This document shows, one piece after another, positions 9,348 to 18,809 of a stretch of 64,000 nt of DNA (the stretch's first letter is position 1; the number at the start of each line of letters is the position of its first letter). Both the position numbers and the translations under genes were made by a program. This DNA comes from Carboxylicivirga fragile (GTDB lineage: Bacteria > Bacteroidota > Bacteroidia > Bacteroidales > Marinilabiliaceae), in NCBI GenBank assembly GCA_025499625.1, contig JAFMVD010000006.1:1-64000 (forward strand), in the 5' to 3' direction. The notes under the pieces are model-generated. The model saw only the letters and a list, made by a program, of their open reading frames with translations. It made no database searches and was not told where the DNA came from.

Positions 9348-9905
9348 CTATAATTTATTTTTGATTTCATTTCTCCACTTTTTTAATCTCTTATGCAGTT
9401 TCTTTCCACCTTTTTCCACTTCTTTTTCTAGGTAGCTCATATCATTTTTAAACTCTTCAGTCCATATATGGTGTTTAAATTCAGCCTTTCTTTTAATAAA
9501 AAGTTGTTTAGCATCATTATAAAGAATTCGTTCTCCTCTAAGAAGTTTCTTCTTTTCATCTTTAATTATTACCTCTACTTCCCCTTCATCGACTTCAACG
9601 TTAAGCTGATCCTTGTTGCTTTCCACATTAAATGAGGTTCCTAAAACACAGATATCCCCGTGATTAGTTTCAACAATGAATTGCTTGCTCTTTGGATTTA
9701 CGATAAAAAAACCTTCCCCTTGAAGTATTACTTTTCGTTCATGAAAATCTTTATTGAAACTTATTTTACTATCGATATTTAGGATTATCAAAGAACTGTC
9801 TGGTAAGCTTATTATTTGAGCTGTATTCTTACTTTTAATATGTATTTGGTTACAAGAAGTTAGAGTTAAAAGGATTGCAATAAGCAATTTTGGGTATTTT
9901 TCCAT
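9348..9905 (-). CDS. Orphan FecR-domain lipoprotein
   Basis: A 185-residue protein with a lipoprotein signal (LLTLTSCNQI). Residues ~30-130 match the FecR periplasmic domain: a beta-rich repeat with LQGEGFFIVN, a VLGTSFNVE motif and VDEGEVEV. Ordinary FecR anti-sigma factors have an N-terminal cytoplasmic sigma-binding part and one membrane helix; both are missing, and no ECF sigma gene is adjacent. The C-terminal ~45 residues are a highly basic helix (KKLHKRLKKWRNEIKNKL). I chose the ATG at 9905; a GTG two codons upstream is also in frame. Role unknown: it may be a membrane-surface protein that borrowed the FecR fold. Confidence 0.8.
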   Translation of the reverse strand: MEKYPKLLIAILLTLTSCNQIHIKSKNTAQIISLPDSSLIILNIDSKISFNKDFHERKVILQGEGFFIVNPKSKQFIVETNHGDICVLGTSFNVESNKDQLNVEVDEGEVEVIIKDEKKKLLRGERILYNDAKQLFIKRKAEFKHHIWTEEFKNDMSYLEKEVEKGGKKLHKRLKKWRNEIKNKL

Positions 9906-10116
9906 ATTCACAAAATTAATAAATCGACAGGCAAAATATAAATTTATTTGGTATTCATTATGTTCTTGAGGTATGGATAATATTGAACTACATCATGTGC
10001 TACTATTTCAAGATTTGACACCACCATAAATTCCACTCCAGATGTTCTGCCTCTACTTTATACATCACTGGAAGATGTGGTTATGGTGCTCAATTTAGAT
10101 CTGTTAATTTAGCTTT

Positions 10117-12036
10117 TTATGAGGCTTTCATTCTTTCAATCTTGTTTTGATTCTTCACTTCAAGGGTGAAAAATTCTGTTGTTTGCAATAAAGATTCTGA
10201 TTGACTAGACATTTCCTCTGCGCTCGCTGCCAACTCTTCACTGTTTGAAGCACTGTTTTGAGCAAGATTATTTAATTGTAATACTGCGCTATTTACTTGA
10301 TTTATAGCTGAACTTTGTTCATTACTAGAAGCTGAAATTTCATGTATGAGTAGTGATGATTTAGCTAATTCTGGTAACATCATATTTAGTTTGTTTTCTG
10401 CCTTTTCTGATATTTCGTAAGCCTTGTTTGTTGTACTTACAATTTCTTCTGCTGCATTTTTACTTAATTCGGCAAGCTTTCGAACTTCAGCGGCTACAAC
10501 AGAGAAACCTTTACCATATTCTCCGGCTCGTGCGGCTTCAACTGCTGCGTTTAGAGCAAGAATATTTGTCTGGAAAGCAATATCTGTTATGATATGAATT
10601 TTTTCTGAAATAGTTTTATTAGCCTTAACTGTTTCGTTACTTAAAGAAGCTACTTCTTGTATGCCAGTTTCTGCTTGTTTTGTAATTGAAGTTGCTCTGT
10701 GAGCATTATCGTTGTTTTGCAAAACACTAGCAGTTACTTCTTCTATTGAAGATGCAATCTGTTCAACAGTTGATGCTTGTTCGCTTGATCCAGTGCTTAA
10801 CCCTTGGGAGGTTATTGAAACCTGTTGAGTACCAGCTTTTACTTGTTGAGAAGATGTTGTAATTGCTTCCAATACACTTTTAACTTTAAGCATCATATCA
10901 TTGAGAGATGTGGCAAGAGTACCAATTTCATTTTTACTATCGATCGAAAGTGTGGATGAGAAATCACCTTCAGAAAGAGCTTTAGCAAATTTTAAACCTT
11001 TATTTAGCGGTGGAATTATACTCTTTATAATGATATATATGACGGCAGCGCTTAATATTATAGATAATAGAGTTAAAGTAATTGAAATTGTATTTATTTT
11101 TTTAAGAAAAGCAATAAGTTGATTTAAGCCTGTGGTTGCTTCATTTACTTCGCTAATAACCGATTCATCAAGTAACTCTTCTATTTTTGAGAAGGTTTCG
11201 TTTTCATATTTATCTACTATTGCTATTGCATCTTTTTTAGCTAGTGGATCGAAGGTTTTAAATAGTTGATCTCCCTCTAGTTTAATTGTATTAAACAAAC
11301 CTTCTACAATCTGAAGCTGTTTTATTTCACTTGATTTACGTTCTAATGGCTTTAAAGCCTTTACTGTTTTTAAGAATTTCTCGGCAAAAATGTAAAAATA
11401 CTTCTTGCCCTCAACTCCTCCAGAAGTATACTCCGACAACGAAAATAGCATATTAGTCACACTTTTCTGCAAATCAAAATAGTATATTAAACCAGGGATA
11501 TCATCGTGTAAGCTTTCATTTAAATCACCTGACCTTAGGGCATCTTTATACTCTTCATTACTTAGTTTTTCTAATAATTTTATTAACTCCGTGCCTTCAT
11601 TGTTTTTTAGATCATTAGCCAATTTAAGCGATTCTTTTTCTTGGATGGGGTTGTATTTTGCAAATACTTCATTTCTGATAACCTGAACATATTCAGTAAC
11701 AGTTTTATCAATTAATTCCATATTTGCTTTATCCTTTGTATTGGCAGATTCTAATTTGTAAAGAATTGAGTAGTAATTAAGAAATTCCTGGTAGTTTTCT
11801 TCAAAGGCAATGTTTTCATCATCTTCGCCACTAAGGTACTCTAGTGTATTAGAATTCATATCATTAATTTCATCTAATACAAATAAATAATGTATGGCTC
11901 CTGGTACGTCATCCGTTGATGTCTCATTTGCATATTTAACACTTTTAGTATTTAGTATGAGAATTGATAGTACGACAGCTAATAGAAAAAGAATCAAGAT
12001 TCCAAATCCTAAAAATAATTGATTTTTAATTTTCAT
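10117..12036 (-). CDS. Methyl-accepting chemotaxis protein
   Basis: A 639-residue transmembrane chemoreceptor. A first membrane helix at ~8-28 is followed by a ~280-residue helical sensor region, a second helix (~315-338), a HAMP domain (~340-392) and the long cytoplasmic coiled coil. The signalling tip [20 protein letters not shown] is near residue 485, flanked by Glu/Gln-rich methylation helices such as [16 protein letters not shown]. It would signal to a CheA-CheW array, though no che genes are in the window. There is no C-terminal CheR-tethering pentapeptide. It is the neighbour and paralogue of the receptor at 12236-14065; both start with MKIKN. Confidence 0.95.
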   Translation of the reverse strand: MKIKNQLFLGFGILILFLLAVVLSILILNTKSVKYANETSTDDVPGAIHYLFVLDEINDMNSNTLEYLSGEDDENIAFEENYQEFLNYYSILYKLESANTKDKANMELIDKTVTEYVQVIRNEVFAKYNPIQEKESLKLANDLKNNEGTELIKLLEKLSNEEYKDALRSGDLNESLHDDIPGLIYYFDLQKSVTNMLFSLSEYTSGGVEGKKYFYIFAEKFLKTVKALKPLERKSSEIKQLQIVEGLFNTIKLEGDQLFKTFDPLAKKDAIAIVDKYENETFSKIEELLDESVISEVNEATTGLNQLIAFLKKINTISITLTLLSIILSAAVIYIIIKSIIPPLNKGLKFAKALSEGDFSSTLSIDSKNEIGTLATSLNDMMLKVKSVLEAITTSSQQVKAGTQQVSITSQGLSTGSSEQASTVEQIASSIEEVTASVLQNNDNAHRATSITKQAETGIQEVASLSNETVKANKTISEKIHIITDIAFQTNILALNAAVEAARAGEYGKGFSVVAAEVRKLAELSKNAAEEIVSTTNKAYEISEKAENKLNMMLPELAKSSLLIHEISASSNEQSSAINQVNSAVLQLNNLAQNSASNSEELAASAEEMSSQSESLLQTTEFFTLEVKNQNKIERMKAS

Positions 12037-12235
12037 AGTGATAATAATAATTGATTTTCATTGGTAAATAATGACCTAAGTACAGCAGAGGTATAGTGTT
12101 ACTTATAGTTGGATTGTAATGAAAAAAGTAGTCATTTTACGAAAGTTTATTCCGAACCTTCATGTTGTCTTATGTAAAGTTATCGTGATTTGAACTTTTG
12201 GATGAATGTTAATTAAAAGAGCTAAATATTGGTGT

Positions 12236-14065
12236 TTAACCTTTATTATTGTGCTTGTCTGTTTTAAAGAAGCTTATTAATTCTTTCAACTGTTCTGCTT
12301 GGCTTGCCATTTCTTCTGCACTTGTTGCCAAATCTTCACTAGCGGAAGCATTTACTTGGGTTACAGTGCTTTGCTGTTGTAAGGCATTGTTGATTTGACG
12401 AGCTCCGTTATTTTGCTCTCTATTAGCTGCTGCTATTTCCTTTACCAAGGACGCTGATTTATCAATCTCAGGCAATAACTCTTCCATTCGCTTGCCTGTT
12501 TTGTCTGCCTGATTATATCCGTCTTGAGTAAGGTTGACAATTTCTTCAGCTGCTTTTTTGCTAATTTCTGCAAGTTTACGAACTTCCTCTGCAACAACTG
12601 CAAAACCCTTGCCGTTTTCACCAGCACGTGCTGCTTCTACCGCCGCATTTAATGCTAGTATATTAGTTTGAAAGGCAATGTCAGATACTATTGCTATTTT
12701 TTCAGAAATAACTTTTGTTACAGATATGGTAACTTTTGAGTTCTTCTGTACATCTTTAATACCAGATTTTGAAAAATTAGCTATTGCTTCCGCGTCCATG
12801 GCATTGTTAGTCTTTTGTTCAATGTTTGTTGTCATTTCTTCCATTGTTGACGATACTTCCTCCACCGTTGATGCCATTTGATTTGCGCCTTGTGATAATT
12901 GTTGTGCAGTAGAACTTACTTGATCACTGGCGCTTGCTATATTGATTGAACCAGAGACTATATCTTCAACTATTATTTTAAGTTTACTAGCCATTATATT
13001 CATAGCTTTAGCTAACTGCCCTATTTCATCTTCTTGATTAATGTTAATGCTCTTGCTTAAATCACCTTTTGAAATTGCGTTAACAAATGTAACAGCCTTC
13101 GCTAATGGAATGACGATTCCTCTTGCGGTGATAATTGAAATTATAGTACCTAAAATAACAGCTATTAATGAGAAAATAACTAAAACTGATTTTGCATTAA
13201 TTATTTCATTATACATTCTTTCTGTTTGAAAGGAAGAAGCTTTTTCTGACAAATCAATTACTTCGCGTGCATTTAAGACCATTATTTCAGCAACTTTTTC
13301 TTGCTGCTGCATTGAAGTATGAAAGCTATTGAATTCAGTCTTGTATGTCGTTAAGTTTACTAAAAGCTCGTCGATTAGTTTTAAACTTTGAGCTTGGGTA
13401 ACATTTTTTCTTAAGCCTTCTGTAAGTTCAATAGCCTTGTGATAATTCGTATTCAACTTCTGAAAATATTTTTGTTCATTAAAAATAATAAAGTCCTTTT
13501 CACTTTTTCGTATTTCTAAAAATAGCCTGGTAATTTCACCAATATCTGATAGTAATACAGCATACCGTTTCGAAGCATTTATGTTTGAATTAGAGTTGAA
13601 AAAATCCATAACAATTCCTTTTGCCTCGCTTAAAAAACTTATTACCGTCTGCCCCGAAGAACGCATTGTGGCCATATTGTCATTCTTCATGGTTTCTAAG
13701 GCAACATATTGGTCAAAAGCATTTTTGTATGCTTGAGCTTTTCCGATGATATTGTTTTTTTCATTTTTGTCCGTTTGCTTCGAATGTTTACCTTTTGACT
13801 GCTTAGCAATTTTTACAATATTGTTTACTCCTTCATGTACCTTGCCAATGTATTTATGATCTTTACGTAATATAAAATCTTTTTCAGACCTTCTCATTTG
13901 AAGCGTTTCATCAACGATATCTCTAATGGCATGACTATTGTTTACTCTCGAAACAACATTATTAAAAATAATAACGCCTATAATACTAGCTGTTATAGTT
14001 AATGCTAGGATGACTCCAAAACCTATTCCCAGCTTTGTTCCAACCTTTAAATTTTTAATTTTCAT
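12236..14065 (-). CDS. Methyl-accepting chemotaxis protein
   Basis: A 609-residue chemoreceptor. Membrane helix 1 is at ~10-33 and helix 2 at ~290-312. The sensor region between them is helical and contains two similar segments ([18 protein letters not shown] near 55 and [17 protein letters not shown] near 185), suggesting a duplicated four-helix bundle. HAMP follows (~313-368), then the signalling domain with [20 protein letters not shown] near 463. The ligand is not predictable. It lies 199 bases upstream of the second receptor, with a related leader sequence in front of each, so the two are probably expressed together but from separate promoters. Confidence 0.95.
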   Translation of the reverse strand: MKIKNLKVGTKLGIGFGVILALTITASIIGVIIFNNVVSRVNNSHAIRDIVDETLQMRRSEKDFILRKDHKYIGKVHEGVNNIVKIAKQSKGKHSKQTDKNEKNNIIGKAQAYKNAFDQYVALETMKNDNMATMRSSGQTVISFLSEAKGIVMDFFNSNSNINASKRYAVLLSDIGEITRLFLEIRKSEKDFIIFNEQKYFQKLNTNYHKAIELTEGLRKNVTQAQSLKLIDELLVNLTTYKTEFNSFHTSMQQQEKVAEIMVLNAREVIDLSEKASSFQTERMYNEIINAKSVLVIFSLIAVILGTIISIITARGIVIPLAKAVTFVNAISKGDLSKSININQEDEIGQLAKAMNIMASKLKIIVEDIVSGSINIASASDQVSSTAQQLSQGANQMASTVEEVSSTMEEMTTNIEQKTNNAMDAEAIANFSKSGIKDVQKNSKVTISVTKVISEKIAIVSDIAFQTNILALNAAVEAARAGENGKGFAVVAEEVRKLAEISKKAAEEIVNLTQDGYNQADKTGKRMEELLPEIDKSASLVKEIAAANREQNNGARQINNALQQQSTVTQVNASASEDLATSAEEMASQAEQLKELISFFKTDKHNNKG

Positions 14066-14237
14066 AATAGTAATAATTTTTCATACTTAAATAACGACTT
14101 GTGCTCCGCGCGAGACAAAGAGGTACTTAAATGATGAAATGGTAGGTGAAAATTTGACTCAAAAAGTAAAAGCAACTTTTTTTTACGATAAAATGAGTGG
14201 ATGTTATTCTATTTGATGTAGGTTATTTGAAATGTGA

Positions 14238-14675
14238 TTAAGAGGATTCTGATTTATTAACCAGTTTGGATAAAATTTCTTTAGGGAAAGCAAAATTATT
14301 ATTCATAACCTGATTAAGAACAGTATCTAATTGGCTTGTAATATTAGCTTTATCAATAAATCCTTTAAATCCTGCACGAATTAATTGTTCCAGGTAAACC
14401 TGATCACTATTTAAGGTAATCGCTACCATCTTTAAATATGGAAATTGAAAATTGATTTGACGACCCGCTGATATACCATCCAACAAAGGCATATTAACAT
14501 CCAATAACAACAAGTCAATATTTCCCAAGTTTGGATGGTTTACAATTTCGTCACCATTGTAAGCAAAGTCAATTATCTCATATTGTGGTAACTCTTCAAA
14601 TAATAATTTAATACCATTTATAAATATATGACTATCATCGGCAATGATTACCTTATAATTTTCTTCTGTTTTCAT
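14238..14675 (-). CDS. Receiver-only response regulator
   Basis: A 145-residue protein made up of a single receiver domain. The acidic pocket (IIADDSHIF), the phospho-acceptor D59 (LLLLDVNMP), the switch Thr (VAITLNSD) and the Lys (GFIDKANI) are all present, so it should be phosphorylated. It has no DNA-binding domain; after the receiver there are only ~20 residues. Sequence is closest to NarL-type receivers, so it may be a NarL relative that lost its output domain. It sits between the chemoreceptors and the histidine kinase/NarL pair. It could act as a phosphate sink or as a CheY-like protein; context does not decide. Confidence 0.85.
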   Translation of the reverse strand: MKTEENYKVIIADDSHIFINGIKLLFEELPQYEIIDFAYNGDEIVNHPNLGNIDLLLLDVNMPLLDGISAGRQINFQFPYLKMVAITLNSDQVYLEQLIRAGFKGFIDKANITSQLDTVLNQVMNNNFAFPKEILSKLVNKSESS

Positions 14676-14730
14676 GCTTTATTGAACGGAAAGGAGCTAA
14701 ATAAGTTTGTCAGAAATCCCTATTTGTGTG

Positions 14731-14767
14731 TAGGGAAAATGCTATTTCGCATGAAGGGTTTTCCCTA
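14731..14767 (-). promoter_or_regulatory. Inverted repeat between the two response-regulator genes
   Basis: A perfect 9-base repeat TAGGGAAAA/TTTTCCCTA (14731-14739 and 14759-14767) lies just after the NarL-type gene and before the receiver-only gene on the - strand. The left arm can also pair with CCCTA at 14718-14722, so two exclusive hairpins are possible. There is no clear T-tract. It could be a weak terminator, an attenuator or a binding site. Confidence 0.35.
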
Positions 14768-14775
14768 TTGTGAGG

Positions 14776-15426
14776 CTATACGCTAACAATGTTATTTTTA
14801 ATTGCCCATACAATAAGACTGGCATTATTCATTGAATTAGATTTTCTCATTAGCTTTGATTTTTGACTTTCTATTGTTTTAACACTTAAAAACATAGACT
14901 CTGCTAACTGTTTATTAGTATAGCCTTTGCAGATATTCTTTAATAGTTGTTGTTCTTGTTCAGAAAGAGAAAAAGTGTTGCTGTGTGTTTCGGACGACTT
15001 GTTCTGTACTTCTTTTATGTTTGCAGCAACTCTATTTAAAAAATCGTTTGAGAAATACGTATTTCCTTTATATACCTCTCTTATGGCTTTTTCAAGATCC
15101 TTGGCGCTAAGTTGTTTAAGTATATAACCTTTTGTTCCAGCAATAAATGCTTCTCTAAAATAATTACTGTCGCTATGCATAGTTAACACTATCGTTTTAA
15201 TTTCTGCATCAATCGCTAAGGCTTGTTTTATTGCTGTTAATCCATCCATGTTAGGCATGTTAATGTCCAGTAAAACGATATCGCTTTCAATCGTTTTGAT
15301 GGAGTCAAGCCATTGATTACCGGTGCTGAATTCGCCAACTATTTCCATGTCAGGCCATTGATTTATAAGCACTTTTAATCCTTCTCGTACCATTTCATGA
15401 TCTTCAACAATAACAACCTTAATCAT
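14776..15426 (-). CDS. NarL/FixJ-family response regulator
   Basis: A 216-residue regulator with a receiver domain (residues 1-120; phospho-acceptor D54 in IVLLDINMPNMDG, Lys in GYILKQLS) and a LuxR-type helix-turn-helix (~150-212; LSEQEQQLLKNICKGYTNK, then AESMFLSVKTIESQKSKLM). I chose the ATG at 15426 (MIKVVIVEDHEMV). An in-frame extension to 15477 would overlap the kinase gene and shows no family similarity. It lies 4 bases after the kinase stop, so the two form a classical two-component pair. Targets are unknown. Confidence 0.94.
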   Translation of the reverse strand: MIKVVIVEDHEMVREGLKVLINQWPDMEIVGEFSTGNQWLDSIKTIESDIVLLDINMPNMDGLTAIKQALAIDAEIKTIVLTMHSDSNYFREAFIAGTKGYILKQLSAKDLEKAIREVYKGNTYFSNDFLNRVAANIKEVQNKSSETHSNTFSLSEQEQQLLKNICKGYTNKQLAESMFLSVKTIESQKSKLMRKSNSMNNASLIVWAIKNNIVSV

Positions 15427-15430
15427 ATCA

Positions 15431-17014
15431 TTAAGTTTTTTCGGGTATTTGAATATCAACATAAACACCATTGCCAATTGATGTTAAGTACGTTAAATCA
15501 CCACCAAGGTTATCAATTCTGTTCTTTATATTTTCAAGTCCAAACCCCTTTCCTCTTGCCTCTTCATAATCAAAGCCAATTCCATCATCTTTATACGTCA
15601 GTTTAATACCTTTTGAGTTTTCGCTCATATCAATGCTGATGGATACAGGAGAAGCATATTTTATTGAATTATTAATTAATTCGTTTATGGATCTATATAA
15701 TGCAAATTCTATGAGTTTTGATTTTACGTGTACGTTGTTGTTATTAAATTCAAACTGGATATTTGATATTGGTTGAATGTGTTCAATAAATGACTGAATA
15801 GCCTTTGATAAGCCATACTGTTCTAATATTTGAGGGCCTATATTATTTATGATGTTTCTGATCTCGATTATCGAATTGTCTAATAGGTGGTTCAAGCGTT
15901 CAATGTGTTCGCCCTTCATATTATAAACACAACTATTACCAATACTATGGGCATATATTTTCGCGGTGGAGAGTAGTGGGCCAATGCCATCGTGAAGTTC
16001 CCGAGCAATCCTACCATTCTCTTTTTTTTCAGCCTGCATCATTGTTTCAACAATAAGTCTTTTTTGTCGTTTTCTTTCAGTTAAATCATTGAATGTGCAT
16101 ATGGCCATATCTCCAATTATAGTATAATGTACCTCTACACTTTTTAACTCATTGTTGTTAGTTTGTAAATTATGGAATTCGATGGGAGCAATATGTTGCG
16201 CTTTAAATCCCTCTTTCATTAATAACTCTACTTCTTCCTTTTTTCGATCGTGTTGAAAAGGTTCAGGATATACTTTTAACATCCAATCATCAAATGTTGG
16301 TATATCTTTGGTTTTGTATCCAAAGTATGTGTTAAATTGTTTATTTACATGAATGATTTCTTTATTGCGATTGAGTATTCCAACAGGTATTGGTAGGTTC
16401 TCAATAGTATAATGCATGTTTTTCGAATTTTCTATTTTTTCTTTTATTTGTTGGGTATAGGCTAAAAAGGTTTTATTCAGTGCGAAACCGCCAATGCCAA
16501 TAGTCATTAGCGTTAGCAGAAAATCAGATAACCATATAATACCGTTACTAGCAAATTTGATTGGTGAAATATCATAAATTAGTATTTCGTTTGTATATAA
16601 TATCATGAAGGATATATAGGAAATAGCAATTCCGACATTGATGCTTATAGCCATCCATTTTGGATAGTAAAATGTCGCCAATCCAAATGTTAATATCATG
16701 AAAAATTGTGAACCACTAAAAATACCATAATTATAAACACTATACAGATTCCCGTATACCAATATGAATAAGAGTATATTTTTTTTAAAGTCGACTCTAA
16801 TTCTTTTAATGAAGATTAAAATAGTTATAAGGCTTATCAGAATAAGGCTATTCATTATGGATATTAAGATATCTGTAAAGCCGTACCAAAAGATACCATA
16901 CAGGTATAAAGGTCCAATTAAAAGGGTGAAAACTAAAAATGTAAAATCAAGAATCTTCTCTTTAACCACATCAAAAGAAGATAGTATTCCAGAGTATGTT
17001 AAACCTAAATTCAA
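15431..17014 (-). CDS. Sensor histidine kinase, HisKA_3 type with membrane sensor and PAS
   Basis: A 527-residue membrane kinase. Residues ~25-190 hold about six hydrophobic helices, followed by a PAS domain (~205-320; TIENLPIPVGILNRNKEI). The HisKA_3 dimerisation box RIARELHDGIGPLL carries the phospho-acceptor H341, and the ATPase domain ends in GIGFDYEE and GKGFGLENIKNRI. It phosphorylates the NarL-type regulator 4 bases downstream. The first codon in the longest frame is a TTG at 17014; a GTG at codon 16 is an alternative, and neither has a clear ribosome site, so the start is uncertain. The signal sensed is not evident. Confidence 0.9.
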   Translation of the reverse strand: MNLGLTYSGILSSFDVVKEKILDFTFLVFTLLIGPLYLYGIFWYGFTDILISIMNSLILISLITILIFIKRIRVDFKKNILLFILVYGNLYSVYNYGIFSGSQFFMILTFGLATFYYPKWMAISINVGIAISYISFMILYTNEILIYDISPIKFASNGIIWLSDFLLTLMTIGIGGFALNKTFLAYTQQIKEKIENSKNMHYTIENLPIPVGILNRNKEIIHVNKQFNTYFGYKTKDIPTFDDWMLKVYPEPFQHDRKKEEVELLMKEGFKAQHIAPIEFHNLQTNNNELKSVEVHYTIIGDMAICTFNDLTERKRQKRLIVETMMQAEKKENGRIARELHDGIGPLLSTAKIYAHSIGNSCVYNMKGEHIERLNHLLDNSIIEIRNIINNIGPQILEQYGLSKAIQSFIEHIQPISNIQFEFNNNNVHVKSKLIEFALYRSINELINNSIKYASPVSISIDMSENSKGIKLTYKDDGIGFDYEEARGKGFGLENIKNRIDNLGGDLTYLTSIGNGVYVDIQIPEKT

Positions 17015-17515
17015 ATATATTTATTTTTAATTAAAACCATAAATATAAGAATATAACAAAAAATAGGAAAGTTAGTTTAGTTGATGAACGTCGTTGTTTT
17101 TTCTTATAAATTAGAGTGTAGAATCTTTTTTTTTGTTAATCATACATTGATTAGAGAGGTTACGAGGTGTTCTTGGTGGGTTATTAAATAACTTCTATGT
17201 CTGTCATTTTAAGCTGTAAAGTTGCTCTTTAGATAGTAAATTAGTTTATTCTTTTATGTTCTGAACGAACGATAAAGGGTTAACGAAACTGAAGTTAAAC
17301 TAGCTGATTTTTTTAACTTAAGATAGTCCAGCTTAAAATAGCGATAAAAGAAAATTAAAAAAGAATTGATTTAATGCTCTGACCAAAAAAATGGTGTGTC
17401 AATCCTTTAAATTGGCACACCATTTTACATTTGTTAGTAATGTCTACTATAATAGACACTACATATCTTAAGAAGAGATTTTGCAGTATAATAGATGTTC
17501 TTTTTTAATCTATTA
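17015..17515. other. 501-base gap between the kinase gene and the TlpA gene
   Basis: The stretch lies upstream of the histidine kinase and downstream of the TlpA-type gene, both on the - strand. It holds the terminator at 17388-17426 and presumably the kinase promoter. I see no gene or RNA in the rest. Confidence 0.5.
17388..17426 (-). terminator. Rho-independent terminator of the SusCD-TlpA cassette
   Basis: A 15-base stem (AAAATGGTGTGTCAA pairing with TTGGCACACCATTTT, one G-U pair) with a 9-base loop lies 90 bases beyond the TlpA-type gene. A/T runs on both ends of the stem let it work in either direction; the - strand reading has a T-tract after the stem. Confidence 0.8.
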
Positions 17516-18715
17516 TTAATTGTCAAAAGTTTCCTGTAAGAAAAGATCCAAATAGGATCCTCTCATGTTGGTTTTAAATATTCTACCTTCTTCATCGAGA
17601 ATGATACAGGTAGGAACACCAAATACGTTGTAGACGTCTCTTACATCACCATTCATGCCTTTGGGATCGCGTAATTGATTCCAAACCATGGCTTCTTCCG
17701 CCATCGCCTTTTGCCAGTCAGCTTCCTTGCCATCAATTGAGATGCTGATAATATTAAATCCTTTGTCTTTATATTGGTGATGAACACGGCGTAAGTGGGG
17801 TATTTCACCACGACATGGTCCACACCAACTGGCCCAGAACTCCAGCATATTTAATTTACCAGGTTCAATCAGTGAGGATAGAGGAACATGTTCTCCTTTT
17901 GTGTTTAATAAATCAATGTCCTTAAGGGGTTGTCCCATAGCCATTCGCTTAGCCGCTTCAGCTTGTTGTTTAAGTTTTACTAGTAATGGTGTTTCTGCCC
18001 ATTCTTTTTTAAACCAACTAAGCATTTCATTTATCTCCTCCACTGTAAGGTCAACATACATGCCTGTGAAAAAATGAGATGCTAGATCCAGAGCTAAAAC
18101 CGAATTGATATTTTCTTTTATAAATTTTAATTTTAAATCACGCAACTCAATTTCTGTCTCTGTCATTTGCTCTGCAATGGCTATTCCAACTTCAATGTTT
18201 TCAACATGATCGTCGAAATAAGGGATAGAGTATTCATTCATATATTTCTTATCCAAATCACGAAGCTTTAAGGCCAGAGGTTTCTGGATGCTGTCCCAAT
18301 GAAGGTTGAGATTGTGCGTCTGTGATCCAGAGATAGTTGGTTTCACAGTTTTTTTATTTCTGCTATAGTAATAGGTAGGTAGTGTTTCAATGTCACCGTC
18401 AAAAGTAATATCAGCGTTCTCCAAGTAGAACTTGGCTACATTCACCATCTTATAGTTTCTTTCTTCTCCAACCGGAGTGCGATCAATTGCAATAGCGTAT
18501 AAGCCCGGATAATCTACCTTACCTGTAAAATTGAAATTTCCATTATTCATTATCATGCTGTCGATATTCAAAGGGCCTTCAACTTCCATTTTCTGCAAAT
18601 AAACCCATGCTTCATCAACATCTCCTTTTACATGACCAGTGAGTGAATACCTTTCTTCGGCTTCACAGCTCATCAATACTATGACAGCCGTTAGCATATA
18701 TAATAATTTCTTCAT
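17516..18715 (-). CDS. DUF4369-TlpA thioredoxin-like lipoprotein
   Basis: A 399-residue lipoprotein (AVIVLMSCEAEER). Residues ~25-130 are a DUF4369-like beta domain (YSLTGHVKGDVDEAWVYLQK, NGNFNFTGKVDYPG). A helical linker follows. Residues ~255-399 form a TlpA/ResA thioredoxin fold with the redox centre WASWCGPCRGEIPHL and the cis-Pro region VFGVPTCIILDEEG. Such proteins reduce or exchange disulfides in the periplasm. It is the last gene of an ECF-sigma/FecR/SusC/SusD cassette, 94 bases after susD. That pairing suggests an imported ligand with disulfides or thiols rather than a plain sugar. The ATG at 18715 is preferred over an upstream TTG. Confidence 0.9.
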   Translation of the reverse strand: MKKLLYMLTAVIVLMSCEAEERYSLTGHVKGDVDEAWVYLQKMEVEGPLNIDSMIMNNGNFNFTGKVDYPGLYAIAIDRTPVGEERNYKMVNVAKFYLENADITFDGDIETLPTYYYSRNKKTVKPTISGSQTHNLNLHWDSIQKPLALKLRDLDKKYMNEYSIPYFDDHVENIEVGIAIAEQMTETEIELRDLKLKFIKENINSVLALDLASHFFTGMYVDLTVEEINEMLSWFKKEWAETPLLVKLKQQAEAAKRMAMGQPLKDIDLLNTKGEHVPLSSLIEPGKLNMLEFWASWCGPCRGEIPHLRRVHHQYKDKGFNIISISIDGKEADWQKAMAEEAMVWNQLRDPKGMNGDVRDVYNVFGVPTCIILDEEGRIFKTNMRGSYLDLFLQETFDN

Positions 18716-18809
18716 AATCAATATTATTAATGTTATAACTATGCTTGCTATTCCACACTATACATTGATGTGGATCAGCAAGTTTTTGTGAATTAAATTA
18801 CAAGTTAAT

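Noticed and set aside
12442-12627. Small open frames on both strands within the chemoreceptor and SusC genes
   Set aside because: They lie wholly inside clearly coding sequence in another frame and have no independent support.
15427-15477. Longer start for the NarL-type regulator
   Set aside because: It would overlap the end of the kinase gene and add a non-receiver segment; MIKVVIVEDHE is the standard receiver start.
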